NCBI RefSeq assembly: GCF_000253255.1
Contig: NC_015580.1
Span: forward strand, 775,001-839,000
Length of the DNA stretch: 64,000 nt
Direction of reading: 5' to 3'
Source: Novosphingobium sp. PP1Y
Lineage (GTDB): Bacteria > Pseudomonadota > Alphaproteobacteria > Sphingomonadales > Sphingomonadaceae
The position numbers were made by a program, and so were the translations under genes. Under the pieces are notes generated by a model, which had not been told where the DNA came from, ran no database searches, and saw only the letters and a program-made list of their open reading frames with translations. Shown one piece after another: positions 37,674-47,506 of this stretch (position 1 is its first letter; each line of letters opens with the position of its first letter).

Positions 37674-38396
37674 ATGAAAGGACTTGCTCGCCGCGTGCCG
37701 TTGCTGGCCGGCTCGGTCCTGGCCGTAACGATCGCAGTCCTTTCCGGCTGCTCGACCCCGCCGCCACCGCCGCCGCCACCGCCACCGGTCGTGGTGATCC
37801 CGCCCAAGCCGACGCCGCCGATGGGCGCGCCGGAGCACATGACGGTTCCGGCTGCCGACGCGAACGGCGTGCGCCATACGGTGAACTCGGGAATCTCGAC
37901 GCCTCAGGCGGTGTGGAACCTGCGTTCGGCCTACAACGTGGCCGCACTCAATTGCGTCGAAGCGCAGTACCTGCCGATCCTCGAAGGCTACAAGCGCTTC
38001 CTCAAGGTCTACGCAAAGCCGCTCAATACCGCGAACCGCGAGATCGATCGAAGCTTCCAGACCCAGCACAAGGGGCGTGAAGCGATCAAGGCGCGTGAAA
38101 GCTACCAGACGCAGGTCTACAATTTCTTCTCGCTGCCGCCGGTCGATGCCAACTTCTGCCAGGCGGCCATGGACCTGACGACCGAGCTGGAAACCGTGGA
38201 CCCGAGCCAGTTCGAGACTTACGCCTATACCGGCCTTGCCAAGATGGAAGCGCCGTTCAAGTCGTTCTTCGACAGCTACGAGCAGTACCGGGCCGATCTG
38301 GCCGCATGGGAAGCGCGCTACGGCAATGCCAATATTACCGTGCGCCCTACTTTCGAGCAGCAGGCGCAGGCCGGCTCGCAAGTGCTGCAGCAGTAA
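37674..38396 (+). CDS. Proline-rich predicted lipoprotein
   Basis: This 240-residue protein has a basic start, a hydrophobic signal and a lipobox LSGC followed at once by Ser-Thr and a run of ten prolines, which probably forms a stiff spacer from the membrane. The mature domain is helical and charged (NCVEAQYLPILEGYKRFLKVY ... QTQVYNFFSLPPV), with a Cys pair (NCVEA and NFCQA) that could form a disulphide. I do not recognise the family. ATG 37674 is preferred because it gives a proper lipoprotein signal; an in-frame ATG lies 30 bases upstream. It is flanked by two strong terminators, so it is a single-gene transcript. Confidence 0.75.
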   Translation: MKGLARRVPLLAGSVLAVTIAVLSGCSTPPPPPPPPPPVVVIPPKPTPPMGAPEHMTVPAADANGVRHTVNSGISTPQAVWNLRSAYNVAALNCVEAQYLPILEGYKRFLKVYAKPLNTANREIDRSFQTQHKGREAIKARESYQTQVYNFFSLPPVDANFCQAAMDLTTELETVDPSQFETYAYTGLAKMEAPFKSFFDSYEQYRADLAAWEARYGNANITVRPTFEQQAQAGSQVLQQ

Positions 38397-38409
38397 CCTG
38401 ATTGCGGGA

Positions 38410-38448
38410 ATGCGCGAGGTGGGCGGAAAATCCGCCTCGCGCATTTTT
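38410..38448 (+). terminator. Rho-independent terminator after lipoprotein gene
   Basis: A 10-bp stem (38410-38419 with 38435-38444), with an extra inner GGCGG/CCGCC pairing, is followed by TTTTT. It lies 14 bases after the stop of the proline-rich lipoprotein. Confidence 0.87.
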
Positions 38449-38525
38449 GCTCTTTCATGGTCGGGTTCTCTTCGCTAAGGGAGCCGCTCGCGTGGCGGCA
38501 GTCCGCTATGCGCGATTGCTGGAAC

Positions 38526-38601
<76 letters not shown>

Positions 38602-38622
38602 GTAATTGAAGATTTGCGCTGG

Positions 38623-38639
38623 TCCGGAAGGCTTCCGGA
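38623..38639. repeat. Short inverted repeat downstream of tRNA-Ala
   Basis: A 17-base near-palindrome (8-bp arms around a single G) stands between the tRNA and its terminator. It may assist 3'-end processing or termination, or be chance; nothing else is seen in it. Confidence 0.5.
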
Positions 38640-38643
38640 TCTC

Positions 38644-38670
38644 ACCCGGTCGGGCGCGGCCGGGTTTTTT
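38644..38670 (+). terminator. Rho-independent terminator after tRNA-Ala
   Basis: An 8-bp stem (38644-38651 with 38658-38665, one G-T pair) with a six-base GC-rich loop leads straight into TTTTTT. It ends the tRNA transcript about 100 bases before obg. Confidence 0.87.
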
Positions 38671-38768
38671 GTTTGAGTGCCGGATTGGCTTGGTCCATCA
38701 CCGGCATTGTTCGGGCAGGGCTGTTCCTTGCGTGAACGGACCCACGAGCGAGACCGCCGGAAACCACG

Positions 38769-39824
38769 ATGCATTTTCTCGACCAGGCCAAGATCTACAT
38801 CCGTTCGGGCGCAGGCGGCCCGGGTGCGGTCAGCTTCCGGCGCGAAAAGTACGTTGAGTACGGCGGCCCCGACGGCGGCAACGGGGGCAAGGGCGGCGAC
38901 GTCATCTTCGAAGCGGTTGCCGGCCTCAACACGCTGATCGACTTTCGCTACACCCAGCACTTCAAGGCCCCGCGCGGCGGCCATGGCATGGGCAAGAACC
39001 GCAATGGCGCGGCCGGCAAGGACCTGGTGGTCAAGGTTCCGGTCGGCACGCAGATCATTTCCGACGAGGACCGCGAGACGGTGCTGGCCGACCTGACCGA
39101 GGCGGGCCAGCGCGTGACCCTGCTCGAAGGCGGCATGGGCGGCCGGGGCAACGCCAGCTACAAGACCAGCACCAACCGCGCCCCGCGCCAGCACCAGCCC
39201 GGCATCCCGGCCGAAGAGCTGTGGGTCTGGCTGCGCCTCAAGCTTCTGGCCGATGTCGGCCTGGTCGGCATGCCCAATGCAGGCAAGTCGACCTTCATCA
39301 ACAAGCTGTCGAACACCAAGGCCAAGGTCGGCGACTATGCCTTCACCACGCTGCGGCCGCAGCTGGGCGTGGTCACTCACAAGCACCGCGAATTCGTGCT
39401 GGCCGACATTCCGGGCCTGATCGCGGGCGCTGCCGACGGCGCCGGGATCGGCGACCGTTTTCTCGGCCACATCGAGCGCTGCCGTGTGCTCGTTCACCTC
39501 ATCGACATTTCCAGCACCGACCCGGTCGAGGCGATGCAGGTCGTGGAGGAAGAGTTGGAGGCCTACGGTGGCGGGCTCGAGGACAAGCCGCGCCTCGTGG
39601 CGCTCAACAAGATCGACCTGGTCGATGACGAACTGGCGCGGGAATACGCCAGGGAGCTGCTCAAGGGCGGCGCTGACGAGGTCTTCCCGATTTCCGGCGC
39701 GACCGGCAAGGGCATGTCGAAGCTGCTCGACGCGGTGATCGAGTACCTGCCTGCCGCGACTGTCACCGAACGTCCCGAAGGCGAGCAGGAAGAGTCCGAG
39801 GAAAAGCCCTGGTCGCCGATCTGA
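38769..39824 (+). CDS. obg: GTPase Obg/CgtA
   Basis: This 351-residue ribosome-associated GTPase helps 50S maturation and stress control. It has the glycine-rich Obg fold at the N-terminus ([28 protein letters not shown]), then the G domain with GMPNAGKST (G1), [15 protein letters not shown] (G3) and LNKIDL (G4). The C-terminal part after the G domain is short and acidic ([12 protein letters not shown]), as in many alphaproteobacteria. The last bases overlap the GNAT gene that follows. Confidence 0.96.
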   Translation: MHFLDQAKIYIRSGAGGPGAVSFRREKYVEYGGPDGGNGGKGGDVIFEAVAGLNTLIDFRYTQHFKAPRGGHGMGKNRNGAAGKDLVVKVPVGTQIISDEDRETVLADLTEAGQRVTLLEGGMGGRGNASYKTSTNRAPRQHQPGIPAEELWVWLRLKLLADVGLVGMPNAGKSTFINKLSNTKAKVGDYAFTTLRPQLGVVTHKHREFVLADIPGLIAGAADGAGIGDRFLGHIERCRVLVHLIDISSTDPVEAMQVVEEELEAYGGGLEDKPRLVALNKIDLVDDELAREYARELLKGGADEVFPISGATGKGMSKLLDAVIEYLPAATVTERPEGEQEESEEKPWSPI

Positions 39825-40318
39825 CAGAAGGTCGCCTGACGCTCAGGCGGGCGGTACCCGGCGATGCGGATGCGATTGCGCAGATCATCCTGCCGGTTAT
39901 CGCTGCCGGAGAGACTTACGCGCTCGACCCGCACATGACGCGGGCGGCTGCGCTGGCCTATTGGATGGGGCAGGACCGGCAGACTTTCGTCGCCGAGCAA
40001 GGCGGCGAAATCCTCGGGACCTACTACTTGCGCGCCAACCAGGCCGGTGGAGGCGGGCATGTCTGCAATTGCGGCTACATGACGCGGGCCTCGGCGAGCG
40101 GCAGGGGCGTGGCGCGCCGCATGTGTGAACACTCGCTCGCCCATGCACGCGAGCAGGGCTTCCGTGCGATGCAGTTCAATTTCGTGGTGAGTACCAATGT
40201 GCGCGCCGTCGGCCTTTGGCATTCGTTGGGTTTCGAGACGGTCGGCCGCCTTCCGCGCGCCTTCGCCCATCCCCGGCAGGGGCTGGTCGATGCCCTTGTG
40301 ATGTACCGCGAGCTTTGA
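39821..40318 (+). CDS. GNAT family N-acetyltransferase, probable CTG start
   Basis: The frame encodes a GNAT fold: an N-terminal beta-alpha unit ([23 protein letters not shown]), a central sheet ([13 protein letters not shown]) and the acetyl-CoA region near [18 protein letters not shown], then [20 protein letters not shown]. The first ATG (39935) would delete the first helix and strand, and no ATG, GTG or TTG precedes it in frame. CTG at 39821 overlaps the obg stop as CTGA, exactly where an ATGA junction would be expected, so I propose a CTG start giving ~165 residues. The substrate is unknown; an amino acid or protein N-terminus are typical. Confidence 0.7.
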   Translation: MTEGRLTLRRAVPGDADAIAQIILPVIAAGETYALDPHMTRAAALAYWMGQDRQTFVAEQGGEILGTYYLRANQAGGGGHVCNCGYMTRASASGRGVARRMCEHSLAHAREQGFRAMQFNFVVSTNVRAVGLWHSLGFETVGRLPRAFAHPRQGLVDALVMYREL

Positions 40319-40424
40319 GGATGGGGCTTTACTTCCATCCGTTGCTCACACAGGACGATCCGCGTACCTGATTGCAAGCGGACGCTTTTCAGGGCGCCGC
40401 AATTCTCCTAGAGGCTCGGCTCCG

Positions 40425-41555
40425 ATGCCCATTTCCCGCCTGTTCGATCTTTCAGACAAGTCCCATGCGCCTCGCCTCGTTCTCAAGGTGGGATCGGCGC
40501 TGCTTGTCGGGAAGCAAGGCGTGCGGCGCGAATGGCTGACGGGCCTCGTCGCCGAAATCGCCGCGGCCCGCGCGCGTGGCCAGCAGGTGATCGTTGTTTC
40601 CTCGGGCGCGATCGCGCTGGGTGCGGCGACGCTGGGCCTCGACAAGGGCGGCCGCGGCTCGCTGGCCGACGCGCAGGCCGCGGCTGCGGTCGGGCAGATC
40701 GCGCTTTCGGGGCTATGGGCCGAACTGCTCGGCAGCCATGGCCTCACTGCCGCGCAGATGCTGCTGACGCTGGAGGACCTTGAGGACCGCCGCCGTTATC
40801 TCAACGTCACCGCCACGCTCACGCGCCTGCTGGATGCCGGGGCGGTGCCGGTGATCAACGAGAACGATTCGGTCGCCACCAACGAGATCCGCTTCGGTGA
40901 CAACGACCGCCTCGCCGCGCGCGTGGCGCAGGCGGCGCAGGCAAGTGCAGTCCTGCTGCTCTCCGACATCGATGGCCTGTACGACCGGCACCCGAAGGAG
41001 CCGGGCGCGAAGATGATCCCGGTGGTGGAGGGCGTGACGGCCGAAGTCCACGCCATGGCCAGCGCGGAATCGAATTCCGGCATGGGCTCGGGCGGCATGA
41101 TCTCGAAGCTGCAGGCGGCCGAGATCGCCGAACTGGCCGGGATCGCATTGGTCATCGGCAACGGGCAGCATGACCGACCGGTGGCGCGGATTGTCGACGA
41201 AGGCGTGGGCACGCTGTTCCTGCCGCGGCGCAAGGCCGGCGCGCGCAAGGCCTGGCTGGGCGGTCGCCTGCGCCTCAAGGGCAGCATCATCGTCGACGAT
41301 GGCGCGGCGGCGGCGCTGCTGCGGGGATCGAGCCTGCTCGCCAAGGGCATCACCGGGGTGAGCGGCGCTTTCCTGCGCGGCGATCCGGTGGCTATCGAGG
41401 ACGGGCAGGGCCGGGTTCTGGCCCACGGCCTGTCGGAATACGACGCGGCCGAATGTGAGCAGATCCGCGGCCATCATTCGAGCGAGCAGGCCGACATTCT
41501 CGGCTATGCGCCGCGTTCCTCCGTGGTCCATCGCGACCAGCTGGTGCTGAAATGA
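40425..41555 (+). CDS. proB: Glutamate 5-kinase ProB
   Basis: This 376-residue enzyme phosphorylates glutamate, the first step of proline synthesis, and is usually feedback-inhibited by proline. The kinase domain shows VLKVGSALLVG, VSSGAIALG, PVINENDSVATNEIRFGDND and LLSDIDGLY; a PUA domain fills the C-terminal ~90 residues. It often neighbours obg, as here. It overlaps the next gene by four bases (ATGA). ProA is not in the window. Confidence 0.96.
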   Translation: MPISRLFDLSDKSHAPRLVLKVGSALLVGKQGVRREWLTGLVAEIAAARARGQQVIVVSSGAIALGAATLGLDKGGRGSLADAQAAAAVGQIALSGLWAELLGSHGLTAAQMLLTLEDLEDRRRYLNVTATLTRLLDAGAVPVINENDSVATNEIRFGDNDRLAARVAQAAQASAVLLLSDIDGLYDRHPKEPGAKMIPVVEGVTAEVHAMASAESNSGMGSGGMISKLQAAEIAELAGIALVIGNGQHDRPVARIVDEGVGTLFLPRRKAGARKAWLGGRLRLKGSIIVDDGAAAALLRGSSLLAKGITGVSGAFLRGDPVAIEDGQGRVLAHGLSEYDAAECEQIRGHHSSEQADILGYAPRSSVVHRDQLVLK

Positions 41556-42487
41556 CCGCAAGTGCATTCGAACAGCGGCCTCTGGTTGCGCTGACCGGCG
41601 CGACCGGTTTCGTCGGGCAGGCAGTGCTCGATGCAGCGACAGCCCAGGGTTACGAGGTCGTAGCACTCACCCGGCGCGAGCAGGAACCGCGCCAGCACGT
41701 GCGCTGGATCAGGGGTGAGTTGTCGGACACCGCCTCGCTTTCCGAACTGACGCGCGGCGTCGAGGCGACGATCCACGTGGCGGGCGTCGTCAATGCCCCC
41801 GATGCCGAAGGGTTCGAGCTAGGCAACGTCACCGGCACGCTCAACCTCATCGAGACGGTCGTGGCCAAGGGGATCCCGCGCTTCGTCTATGTCTCGTCGC
41901 TGAGCGCGCGCGAACCGAAGCTATCGGCTTATGGAGCGTCGAAGGCGCGGGCGGAGAAGCTGGTCCGGGCAAGCCCGCTGGACTGGACGATAGTGCGCCC
42001 TCCCGCGATCTACGGGCCGCGCGACAAGGAGATGTTCGAGCTCTTCCGGGCGGCGCGCTGGGGCGTGCTTCCCATGCCTTCGGCGGGACGCGCCTCGATG
42101 ATCCACGTCGAGGATCTCGCTCGCCTGCTCGTGGCGCTTGTTCCCGGCGGCGAAGAAGTGACCGGCAAGCTGTTCGAACCCGATGACGGCAAGCAGGATG
42201 GCTGGGAGCACCACGAGATGGGCCTCGCCATCGGCTGGGCCATGGGCAAGCGTCCGCGCATCTGGGGCATGTCGCGCACTGCGCTGGAGCGGGTGGCGAA
42301 GCTCGACCACTTCCTGCGCGGGACCAAGGCCAAGATGACGCCGGACCGCGCGGCCTATTTCAGCCATCCGGACTGGGTGGTCGGCAGTAAGGGGCGCGTT
42401 CCGTCCTCGATCTGGTCGCCGCAGATCGAAACGCGCGAGGGCCTGAAGGCAACCGCGCAATGGTACCGCGACAACAAGTGGCTATGA
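41552..42487 (+). CDS. NAD(P)-dependent epimerase/dehydratase (extended SDR)
   Basis: This 311-residue protein has the nucleotide-binding GATGFVGQ near the N-terminus, a Ser in VYVSSLSAREP and the YxxxK pair (YGASK), followed by RPPAIYGPRDKEM, the pattern of extended or atypical short-chain dehydrogenases acting on nucleotide sugars or similar substrates. The substrate cannot be named. The gene is coupled to proB by a four-base overlap, though no link to proline synthesis is obvious. Confidence 0.88.
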   Translation: MTASAFEQRPLVALTGATGFVGQAVLDAATAQGYEVVALTRREQEPRQHVRWIRGELSDTASLSELTRGVEATIHVAGVVNAPDAEGFELGNVTGTLNLIETVVAKGIPRFVYVSSLSAREPKLSAYGASKARAEKLVRASPLDWTIVRPPAIYGPRDKEMFELFRAARWGVLPMPSAGRASMIHVEDLARLLVALVPGGEEVTGKLFEPDDGKQDGWEHHEMGLAIGWAMGKRPRIWGMSRTALERVAKLDHFLRGTKAKMTPDRAAYFSHPDWVVGSKGRVPSSIWSPQIETREGLKATAQWYRDNKWL

Positions 42488-42884
42488 CGTCCTGAGCGCG
42501 GGGGGTGGCGGCGCAGCGATTCGTATCGCTCCGCCGTGCAACGGTGTCTTCTTTGCAAACTCTGTAAAAGTATGAGCCTTTGTCGGATGGCAAGGTGTCT
42601 GCGCACTGGCAATCCGTTTATCTGGTGCTCAGTGAATCGCGGACGCCGCAGGCATGCCGCCGCCCCGTGGAATCCCCGTAATCCCGGCCTTGGCCTCGTG
42701 TGAGCGGTCGATCAGGTGACGGAAAAAGCCTGAATTTCAGCGTTACGAATCTGAAATGCCTGATCCGGTCTAACCCCTAGATTTCATACAGCCCCATTTT
42801 CACGGGGTCGCGACTAGAGCCGAATGTGAGCCGTCTCTCCGCGAAGACGGCAAATTGCACGGGTCCACAGAAAGGGATTTAGGA
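42488..42884. promoter_or_regulatory. Intergenic region upstream of HAMP chemoreceptor
   Basis: About 400 bases without a convincing gene. A 7-bp inverted repeat with a ten-base spacer lies at 42734-42757. I see no clear sigma70 hexamers and no sigma28-type motif; the chemoreceptor promoter should be here. Confidence 0.4.
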
Positions 42885-44735
42885 ATGGCGTTCGGTTCCG
42901 GGCCGGGTACGAGTTGGTTGCGCCGGCAATCGATCAACCGCAGGCTGACGATTCAATCGATAACGGCGGGCGTGCTTTCGCTCTGCCTCATTGCAACGAT
43001 AGTGGTAGGATCGGGACTTTCGCTCGCCACCAGCAAGAAAGACGACAAGACCTCCGAGCAGGCGCTTTCCGCGGCCCTGTTGGAAAAGGACTTCGCGTCC
43101 CTTGAGCGTGACGTGTTCCGTCACGCCGCGATCGGCACCGAGCAGACCCAAAAGGACTGGGAAAGCAATGCCGAAGACCTGAAGGAGTCGATCCGCAATG
43201 CACAGGCCAACCTCGACGGCGAGGAAGCCAAGCATGCCGGTGACGTAGAAGCGAAGGCCGAGGCATATATCGACGCGGTCGCCTCCACTTTTGCCGCGGG
43301 TCCGGCGACGCCGGAAGGCCTCGATCGCATCGGCGCGCTGGGCAACGGCGTGGACGACGGGATCGAGCAGATTCGTGAGCCGGTCATCAAGCGCAGCGAG
43401 ATTCTGAACGAAGAACAGCGTGCCGTTACCTTCTGGGTGCTGGTCATTTCTTCGGCCATCGCCTTCGGGGCCGGTCTGATTTCCTATCTGTTGGCCCGCG
43501 CAATCCGCTCCAGCATCAGCGAGGAACTCGGCACCGTGCGCGATTCCATCGCGGAGATCGAGGCGGGTCGCCTGAATGGCCATATCGAGCACCTCGAGCG
43601 TCAGGACGAAATCGGCGAACTGGCTCGTGCGGCCGCCCGGCTGCGCGATACCGTCAAGGCCAAGGAGCGCAGCGATGCAGAGGCGCGCGACATGATCAAG
43701 CATGTCGGCGATAACCTGGGCCGTCTTGCCAGCGGCGACCTCACTATCGAAGTTCCGGAACTGGGCGCGTCCTATGCCGCGCTGCGTGCGGACTTCAACA
43801 AGACGGTGGTGCGCCTGCGCGAAGCCATGCAGTCGGTGTCGCGCTCGACCCATGCGATCCGCACCGGTTCGATGGAAATCAGCCAGGCTTCCGACGATCT
43901 GGCCCAGCGCACCGAACATCACGCCAGTGAGATCGGTACGGCCGCAGGTGCGGTGAGCGAACTGTCGCGTGCCCTGCAGGACACTGCGCAGAGTGCTGCC
44001 GAAGCGCATCGCGGGGTCGATGCCGCGGTCAACGAAGCGCGCCGTGGCGGCGAGGTCGTCGGCCAGGCCGTTGGCGCGATGGAGCAGATCGAGAAGTCGA
44101 CGGCCGAGATCGGCAACATCATCGCCGTCATCGACTCGATTGCCTTCCAGACCAACCTTCTTGCCCTCAACGCGGGCGTCGAGGCGGCGCGTGCGGGCGA
44201 TGCGGGCAAGGGCTTCGCGGTCGTTGCCAACGAGGTTCGCGGGCTTGCCCAGCGCTCCGCCGAGGCGGCCAAGGACGTACGCACGCTGATCGAGACCAGC
44301 TCGTCGCAGGTTGCGGTTGGCGTGGACATGGTGCGCCGCACCGGCGAGGCGCTCGATTCGATCATCGCGCGCATCGACAACACCACCGAAGTCGTCACCC
44401 GCATCAGCAATGCCTCGTCCGAGCAATCGGAAAAGCTGCGCCAGACCAACGACACCATCAGCCAGATGGACGTCGTCACCCAGCAGAATGCAGCGATGGT
44501 CGAGGAATCGACCGCTGCCGCGCGCAGCCTGGCGACCGAGGCGGACAACCTGGCCGAACTCGTCGGCACGTTCCGTATCGGCGATGCCAGCGTGGTCTCG
44601 TTCAAGGCATCGGAAGGCAGGTCCAGCCCCGCTCGCGCGGCCACCCCGGCACCGCGACGGGCAAGCGCTCCGATGACCGTGGGCAACACCGCCGTCGCCC
44701 AGGTCGTTGACGACGCGGACTGGTCCGAGTTCTAG
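42885..44735 (+). CDS. Methyl-accepting chemotaxis protein, HAMP-type
   Basis: This 616-residue transmembrane chemoreceptor has a first membrane helix (~24-48), a periplasmic helical sensor of ~130 residues, a second helix (~182-204), HAMP (~205-260) and a long coiled-coil signalling domain with the hairpin tip ([41 protein letters not shown]). The C-terminus ends DWSEF, resembling the pentapeptide that tethers CheR/CheB. The ligand is unknown. ATG 42885 follows AAAGGGA. No che genes are in the window. A 13-bp terminator follows. Confidence 0.94.
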   Translation: MAFGSGPGTSWLRRQSINRRLTIQSITAGVLSLCLIATIVVGSGLSLATSKKDDKTSEQALSAALLEKDFASLERDVFRHAAIGTEQTQKDWESNAEDLKESIRNAQANLDGEEAKHAGDVEAKAEAYIDAVASTFAAGPATPEGLDRIGALGNGVDDGIEQIREPVIKRSEILNEEQRAVTFWVLVISSAIAFGAGLISYLLARAIRSSISEELGTVRDSIAEIEAGRLNGHIEHLERQDEIGELARAAARLRDTVKAKERSDAEARDMIKHVGDNLGRLASGDLTIEVPELGASYAALRADFNKTVVRLREAMQSVSRSTHAIRTGSMEISQASDDLAQRTEHHASEIGTAAGAVSELSRALQDTAQSAAEAHRGVDAAVNEARRGGEVVGQAVGAMEQIEKSTAEIGNIIAVIDSIAFQTNLLALNAGVEAARAGDAGKGFAVVANEVRGLAQRSAEAAKDVRTLIETSSSQVAVGVDMVRRTGEALDSIIARIDNTTEVVTRISNASSEQSEKLRQTNDTISQMDVVTQQNAAMVEESTAAARSLATEADNLAELVGTFRIGDASVVSFKASEGRSSPARAATPAPRRASAPMTVGNTAVAQVVDDADWSEF

Positions 44736-44778
44736 GAATACGAGCGGTGGCCGAAGACGGTCACCGGTCGGTCTCCTG

Positions 44779-44818
44779 CGCCCCATCCTGCGACCCGGCA
44801 GGGTGGGGCGTTTCGTTT
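44779..44818 (+). terminator. Rho-independent terminator after chemoreceptor gene
   Basis: A 13-bp stem (44779-44791 with 44798-44810, one G-T pair) with a six-base loop is followed by TTTCGTTT. It lies between the convergent chemoreceptor and YbaK-like genes. Confidence 0.78.
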
Positions 44819-44850
44819 GTGGCGCAGCCTTGCCGCCTCACAGCTTCGGT

Positions 44851-45330
44851 TCAGATGGCGAAGGCGCAGTGGCGTGCCTCGCTCATCATGCGCAGCCAGT
44901 CGGTGCCTTCGATGGCGATGAGAGTACGGTGGTCGCCGCCCTCGAAGTAGATCTCGTCATCCTCGTGCAGGCGTCTGTCGAGCAGGTCGTCGTCGATGAC
45001 GAAGTCCAGCCCATAGGCCTCGCCCATTGGCGGGATTGCGCCGAATTCGCAGTCGGGAAAGCTCATGGCCGCCTCGGCTTCGCTCAGCAGCCTGACATCG
45101 CAGCCGAGGTTGGCGCCCAGGCGGTCGAGATCGACATGGCGGGAGGACGGCAGCACCGCCAGCACGTAATCGTCGCCGGCGCGCATCATCACACCCTTGG
45201 CCACGTTCTTGCCAGAGACGTGGGCAGCATGCGCGGCCCGACCCGAAGCGAACGTGCGCGAGTGGGGGATCTCGTCGTAGCTCGTGCCGCAAGACCTGAG
45301 ATATGTGCGTAAGTTGGGTGAGATGGCCAT
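44851..45330 (-). CDS. YbaK/prolyl-tRNA-synthetase-associated domain protein (aminoacyl-tRNA deacylase)
   Basis: This 159-residue protein resembles stand-alone editing domains: an N-terminal LRTYLRSCGTSYDEIPHS, AKGVMMRAGDDYVLAVLPSSRHVDL, SEAEAAMSFPDCEFGAIPPMG and a C-terminal IYFEGGDHRTLIAI. These enzymes hydrolyse mischarged tRNAs such as Ala- or Cys-tRNA(Pro). The conserved Lys of the editing site is plausibly the one in AKGV. ATG 45330 is chosen because the upstream extension has no conserved character. It is convergent with the chemoreceptor. Confidence 0.85.
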   Translation of the reverse strand: MAISPNLRTYLRSCGTSYDEIPHSRTFASGRAAHAAHVSGKNVAKGVMMRAGDDYVLAVLPSSRHVDLDRLGANLGCDVRLLSEAEAAMSFPDCEFGAIPPMGEAYGLDFVIDDDLLDRRLHEDDEIYFEGGDHRTLIAIEGTDWLRMMSEARHCAFAI

Positions 45331-45562
45331 GGCGTCCTCCTGCGTGTCGCGGAAGCGCGGGGGCGGCCTGATCATAGCTGGTACGGCAAACGGGGGCAGG
45401 GGGCCGTACGAAGCGCCAGGTCGGACCAGCGCTTTCCATGCAGCACAATAACAAAATCCGCCGATTCGGCCAATCAGAGCCTGGCGTGAAAAAGGCACGC
45501 GCCAACGCGGCCGGGGTGGCCGGGCACGGCGTCAGGTTATGTGAGCTGGTCGGCCTGGCGCC

Positions 45563-45781
45563 TCAGGCGCGCGCGCCGACGGGAATCGCCGCTTCGAGAA
45601 CGGGACCCCGTGCGATGGGCGTTTCCGTCATCTCGATACCGGTACGTTCAGCCTTGCGTCGATAGGCGGCTGCCATTGCGCGGTGCATCTTGCGGGCTTC
45701 CGGGTCTGCCGTGGAATTGGCAAGCCCATCGTGCATCTGTGCGCGCTCAATATATTCGGCCGACGAAAGATTACTTTCCAT
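45563..45781 (-). CDS. Small conserved-looking cytoplasmic protein
   Basis: This 72-residue frame has a strong Shine-Dalgarno (GGAGG at 45789-45793) seven bases before ATG 45781. The N-terminal two thirds are a likely helical hairpin, EYIERAQMHDGLANST followed by DPEARKMHRAMAAAYRRKAERTG, a pattern I have the impression of from small alphaproteobacterial proteins. The function is unknown. It lies alone between the YbaK-like gene and the spoVR gene on the same strand. Confidence 0.65.
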   Translation of the reverse strand: MESNLSSAEYIERAQMHDGLANSTADPEARKMHRAMAAAYRRKAERTGIEMTETPIARGPVLEAAIPVGARA

Positions 45782-45967
45782 TCGTCATCCTCCGGATCCA
45801 TCATTACCGCCCGGGCGTCACTCGTAAGTCGAACGAGGGCGGACACGCCGGAACTCAAGCGGCATTACGCCTGCGCGATCTTTCCGGCAACTTAAAAAAG
45901 GCAAGTTACGCCACAATTGCCCCGATGGAAACCGATACCGCTACATTTGATCGCTTCTAAGGCGCGC

Positions 45968-47506
45968 CTAGTAGAATATTCCAGGGCGGGGGTCGATTGC
46001 ATAACTGTTAAGTGTCTTTCTGTCAGCGGCGTCAACTTCGGTGAGGATCACCTGATACCCCCACAAGTCGGCAAGGTGCTGCAGGACCTGCCGCGCTTCC
46101 TCGCGCTGAAGCAGGACGCGGTCGCGTACGTTGTGCTCGAGCATCAGCTTGCGGTCGCTGTCGAAGTCGACGTCGACGATCTGGATGTCGGGATCGATGC
46201 CGGCGACGTCATGGTGCCGCGCCAGAGTGCGCCGGATCTCCTGATAGCCCTGTTCGTCGTGAATGGCCGCCACCTCGACTTCTTCGTCCTTCTCGCGGTC
46301 GTCCAGCTTGAACAGGCGCCACTTCCGGATCAGGTGCGGGCTGAGGAACTGGGCGATGAAGCTTTCGTCCCGGTAATTGGCCCAGGCGTCCTTGAGGACG
46401 TTCAGGGGGTCGCCGCAGCCGGCGAATTCCGCGAACCACCTGCAGTCCTCGTCCGAGGGATCGCGGCAGATCCGTTCGATGTCCTCCATGATCCCGAAGC
46501 CCAGCGCGTAGGGGTTGTGGCCCGAGTAGTGCCCTGAATCGTACGTCGGCTGATAGAGCACGTTCGAATGCGAATGCAGGAATTCGAGGAAGGCCCCTTC
46601 GGTGATCTGTCCGGTTTCGTGAAGCCGCTTGAGAATGTTGTAATGGACCCAGACCGCGCAGCCCTCGTTCATCACCTTGGTCTGGCGCTGCGGATAGAAG
46701 TACTGGGCGATCAGGCGGACGATGCGCAGGATTTCCCGCTGCCAGCCGCGCAGGCGCGGCGCGCTCTTCTCAAGGAAGTAGAGTAGGTTTTCCTGCGGCA
46801 GGCCGAGTGACTTCTGGCGCATGTCACGCGATTCACGGTGCGTCGGCTTCTTGTTGGGCAGGGTGCGCCACAAGGCGTTGTAGTTCGATTCCTCATAGGC
46901 ACGCCGTTCCTCCTCGCGCCGTCTTTCGGCATTGAGGTTGAGCGGTGCCGCGCGCGGATAGCGGTGGATGCCTTGCTGCATCAGGGCATGGGCGGAATCG
47001 AGAACCCGCTCGACTTCGGCCTGACCGTGGCGTTCCTCGCAGCGGGCGATGTAGTGGCGGGCGAACTCCAGGTAGTCGAGGATGCCTTCCGCATCGGTCC
47101 ATTGCCTGAACACGTAGTTGTTCTTGAAGAAGTGATTGTGGCCGAAGGCGGCATGGGCGATCACCAGCGTCTGCATCGTCGCGCTGTTCTCTTCCATGAC
47201 GTAGCTGATGCACGGGTCCGAATTGATCACCAGTTCATAGGCGAGCCCGCGCAGGCCCTTGCGGTACAGCAGGTCGTTGGCGAGGAACTGCTTCCCGAAC
47301 GACCAGTGCTTGTAGAAGATCGGCATGCCGGTGGAGGCATAGGCATCGAGCATCTGTTCCGAAGTGATGACCTCGATGCGGTTGGGATAGACGTTGAGGT
47401 CCAGCTCGCCGATGGCGATGGTCTCGCAGGCTTCGTAGATGCGCTGGAGCGTGTCGAAGTTCCAGTCGCTTCCGGAGTAGAGCAAGGTGGAGGCAGGCGC
47501 GTTCAT
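45968..47506 (-). CDS. spoVR: SpoVR family protein
   Basis: This 512-residue soluble protein belongs to the SpoVR/YcgB family; WNFDTLQRIYEACETIA, MPIFYKHWSFGKQFLAND, SDPCISYVMEENSATMQTLVIAHAAFGHNHFF and ANYRDESFIAQFLSPHLIRKW-type stretches are characteristic. The His/Glu residues there could bind metal. It is the last gene of the prkA-yeaH-spoVR unit, a stress- and stationary-phase operon across bacteria. ATG 47506 overlaps the yeaH stop by four bases, which settles the start. Molecular function is unknown. Confidence 0.93.
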   Translation of the reverse strand: MNAPASTLLYSGSDWNFDTLQRIYEACETIAIGELDLNVYPNRIEVITSEQMLDAYASTGMPIFYKHWSFGKQFLANDLLYRKGLRGLAYELVINSDPCISYVMEENSATMQTLVIAHAAFGHNHFFKNNYVFRQWTDAEGILDYLEFARHYIARCEERHGQAEVERVLDSAHALMQQGIHRYPRAAPLNLNAERRREEERRAYEESNYNALWRTLPNKKPTHRESRDMRQKSLGLPQENLLYFLEKSAPRLRGWQREILRIVRLIAQYFYPQRQTKVMNEGCAVWVHYNILKRLHETGQITEGAFLEFLHSHSNVLYQPTYDSGHYSGHNPYALGFGIMEDIERICRDPSDEDCRWFAEFAGCGDPLNVLKDAWANYRDESFIAQFLSPHLIRKWRLFKLDDREKDEEVEVAAIHDEQGYQEIRRTLARHHDVAGIDPDIQIVDVDFDSDRKLMLEHNVRDRVLLQREEARQVLQHLADLWGYQVILTEVDAADRKTLNSYAIDPRPGIFY

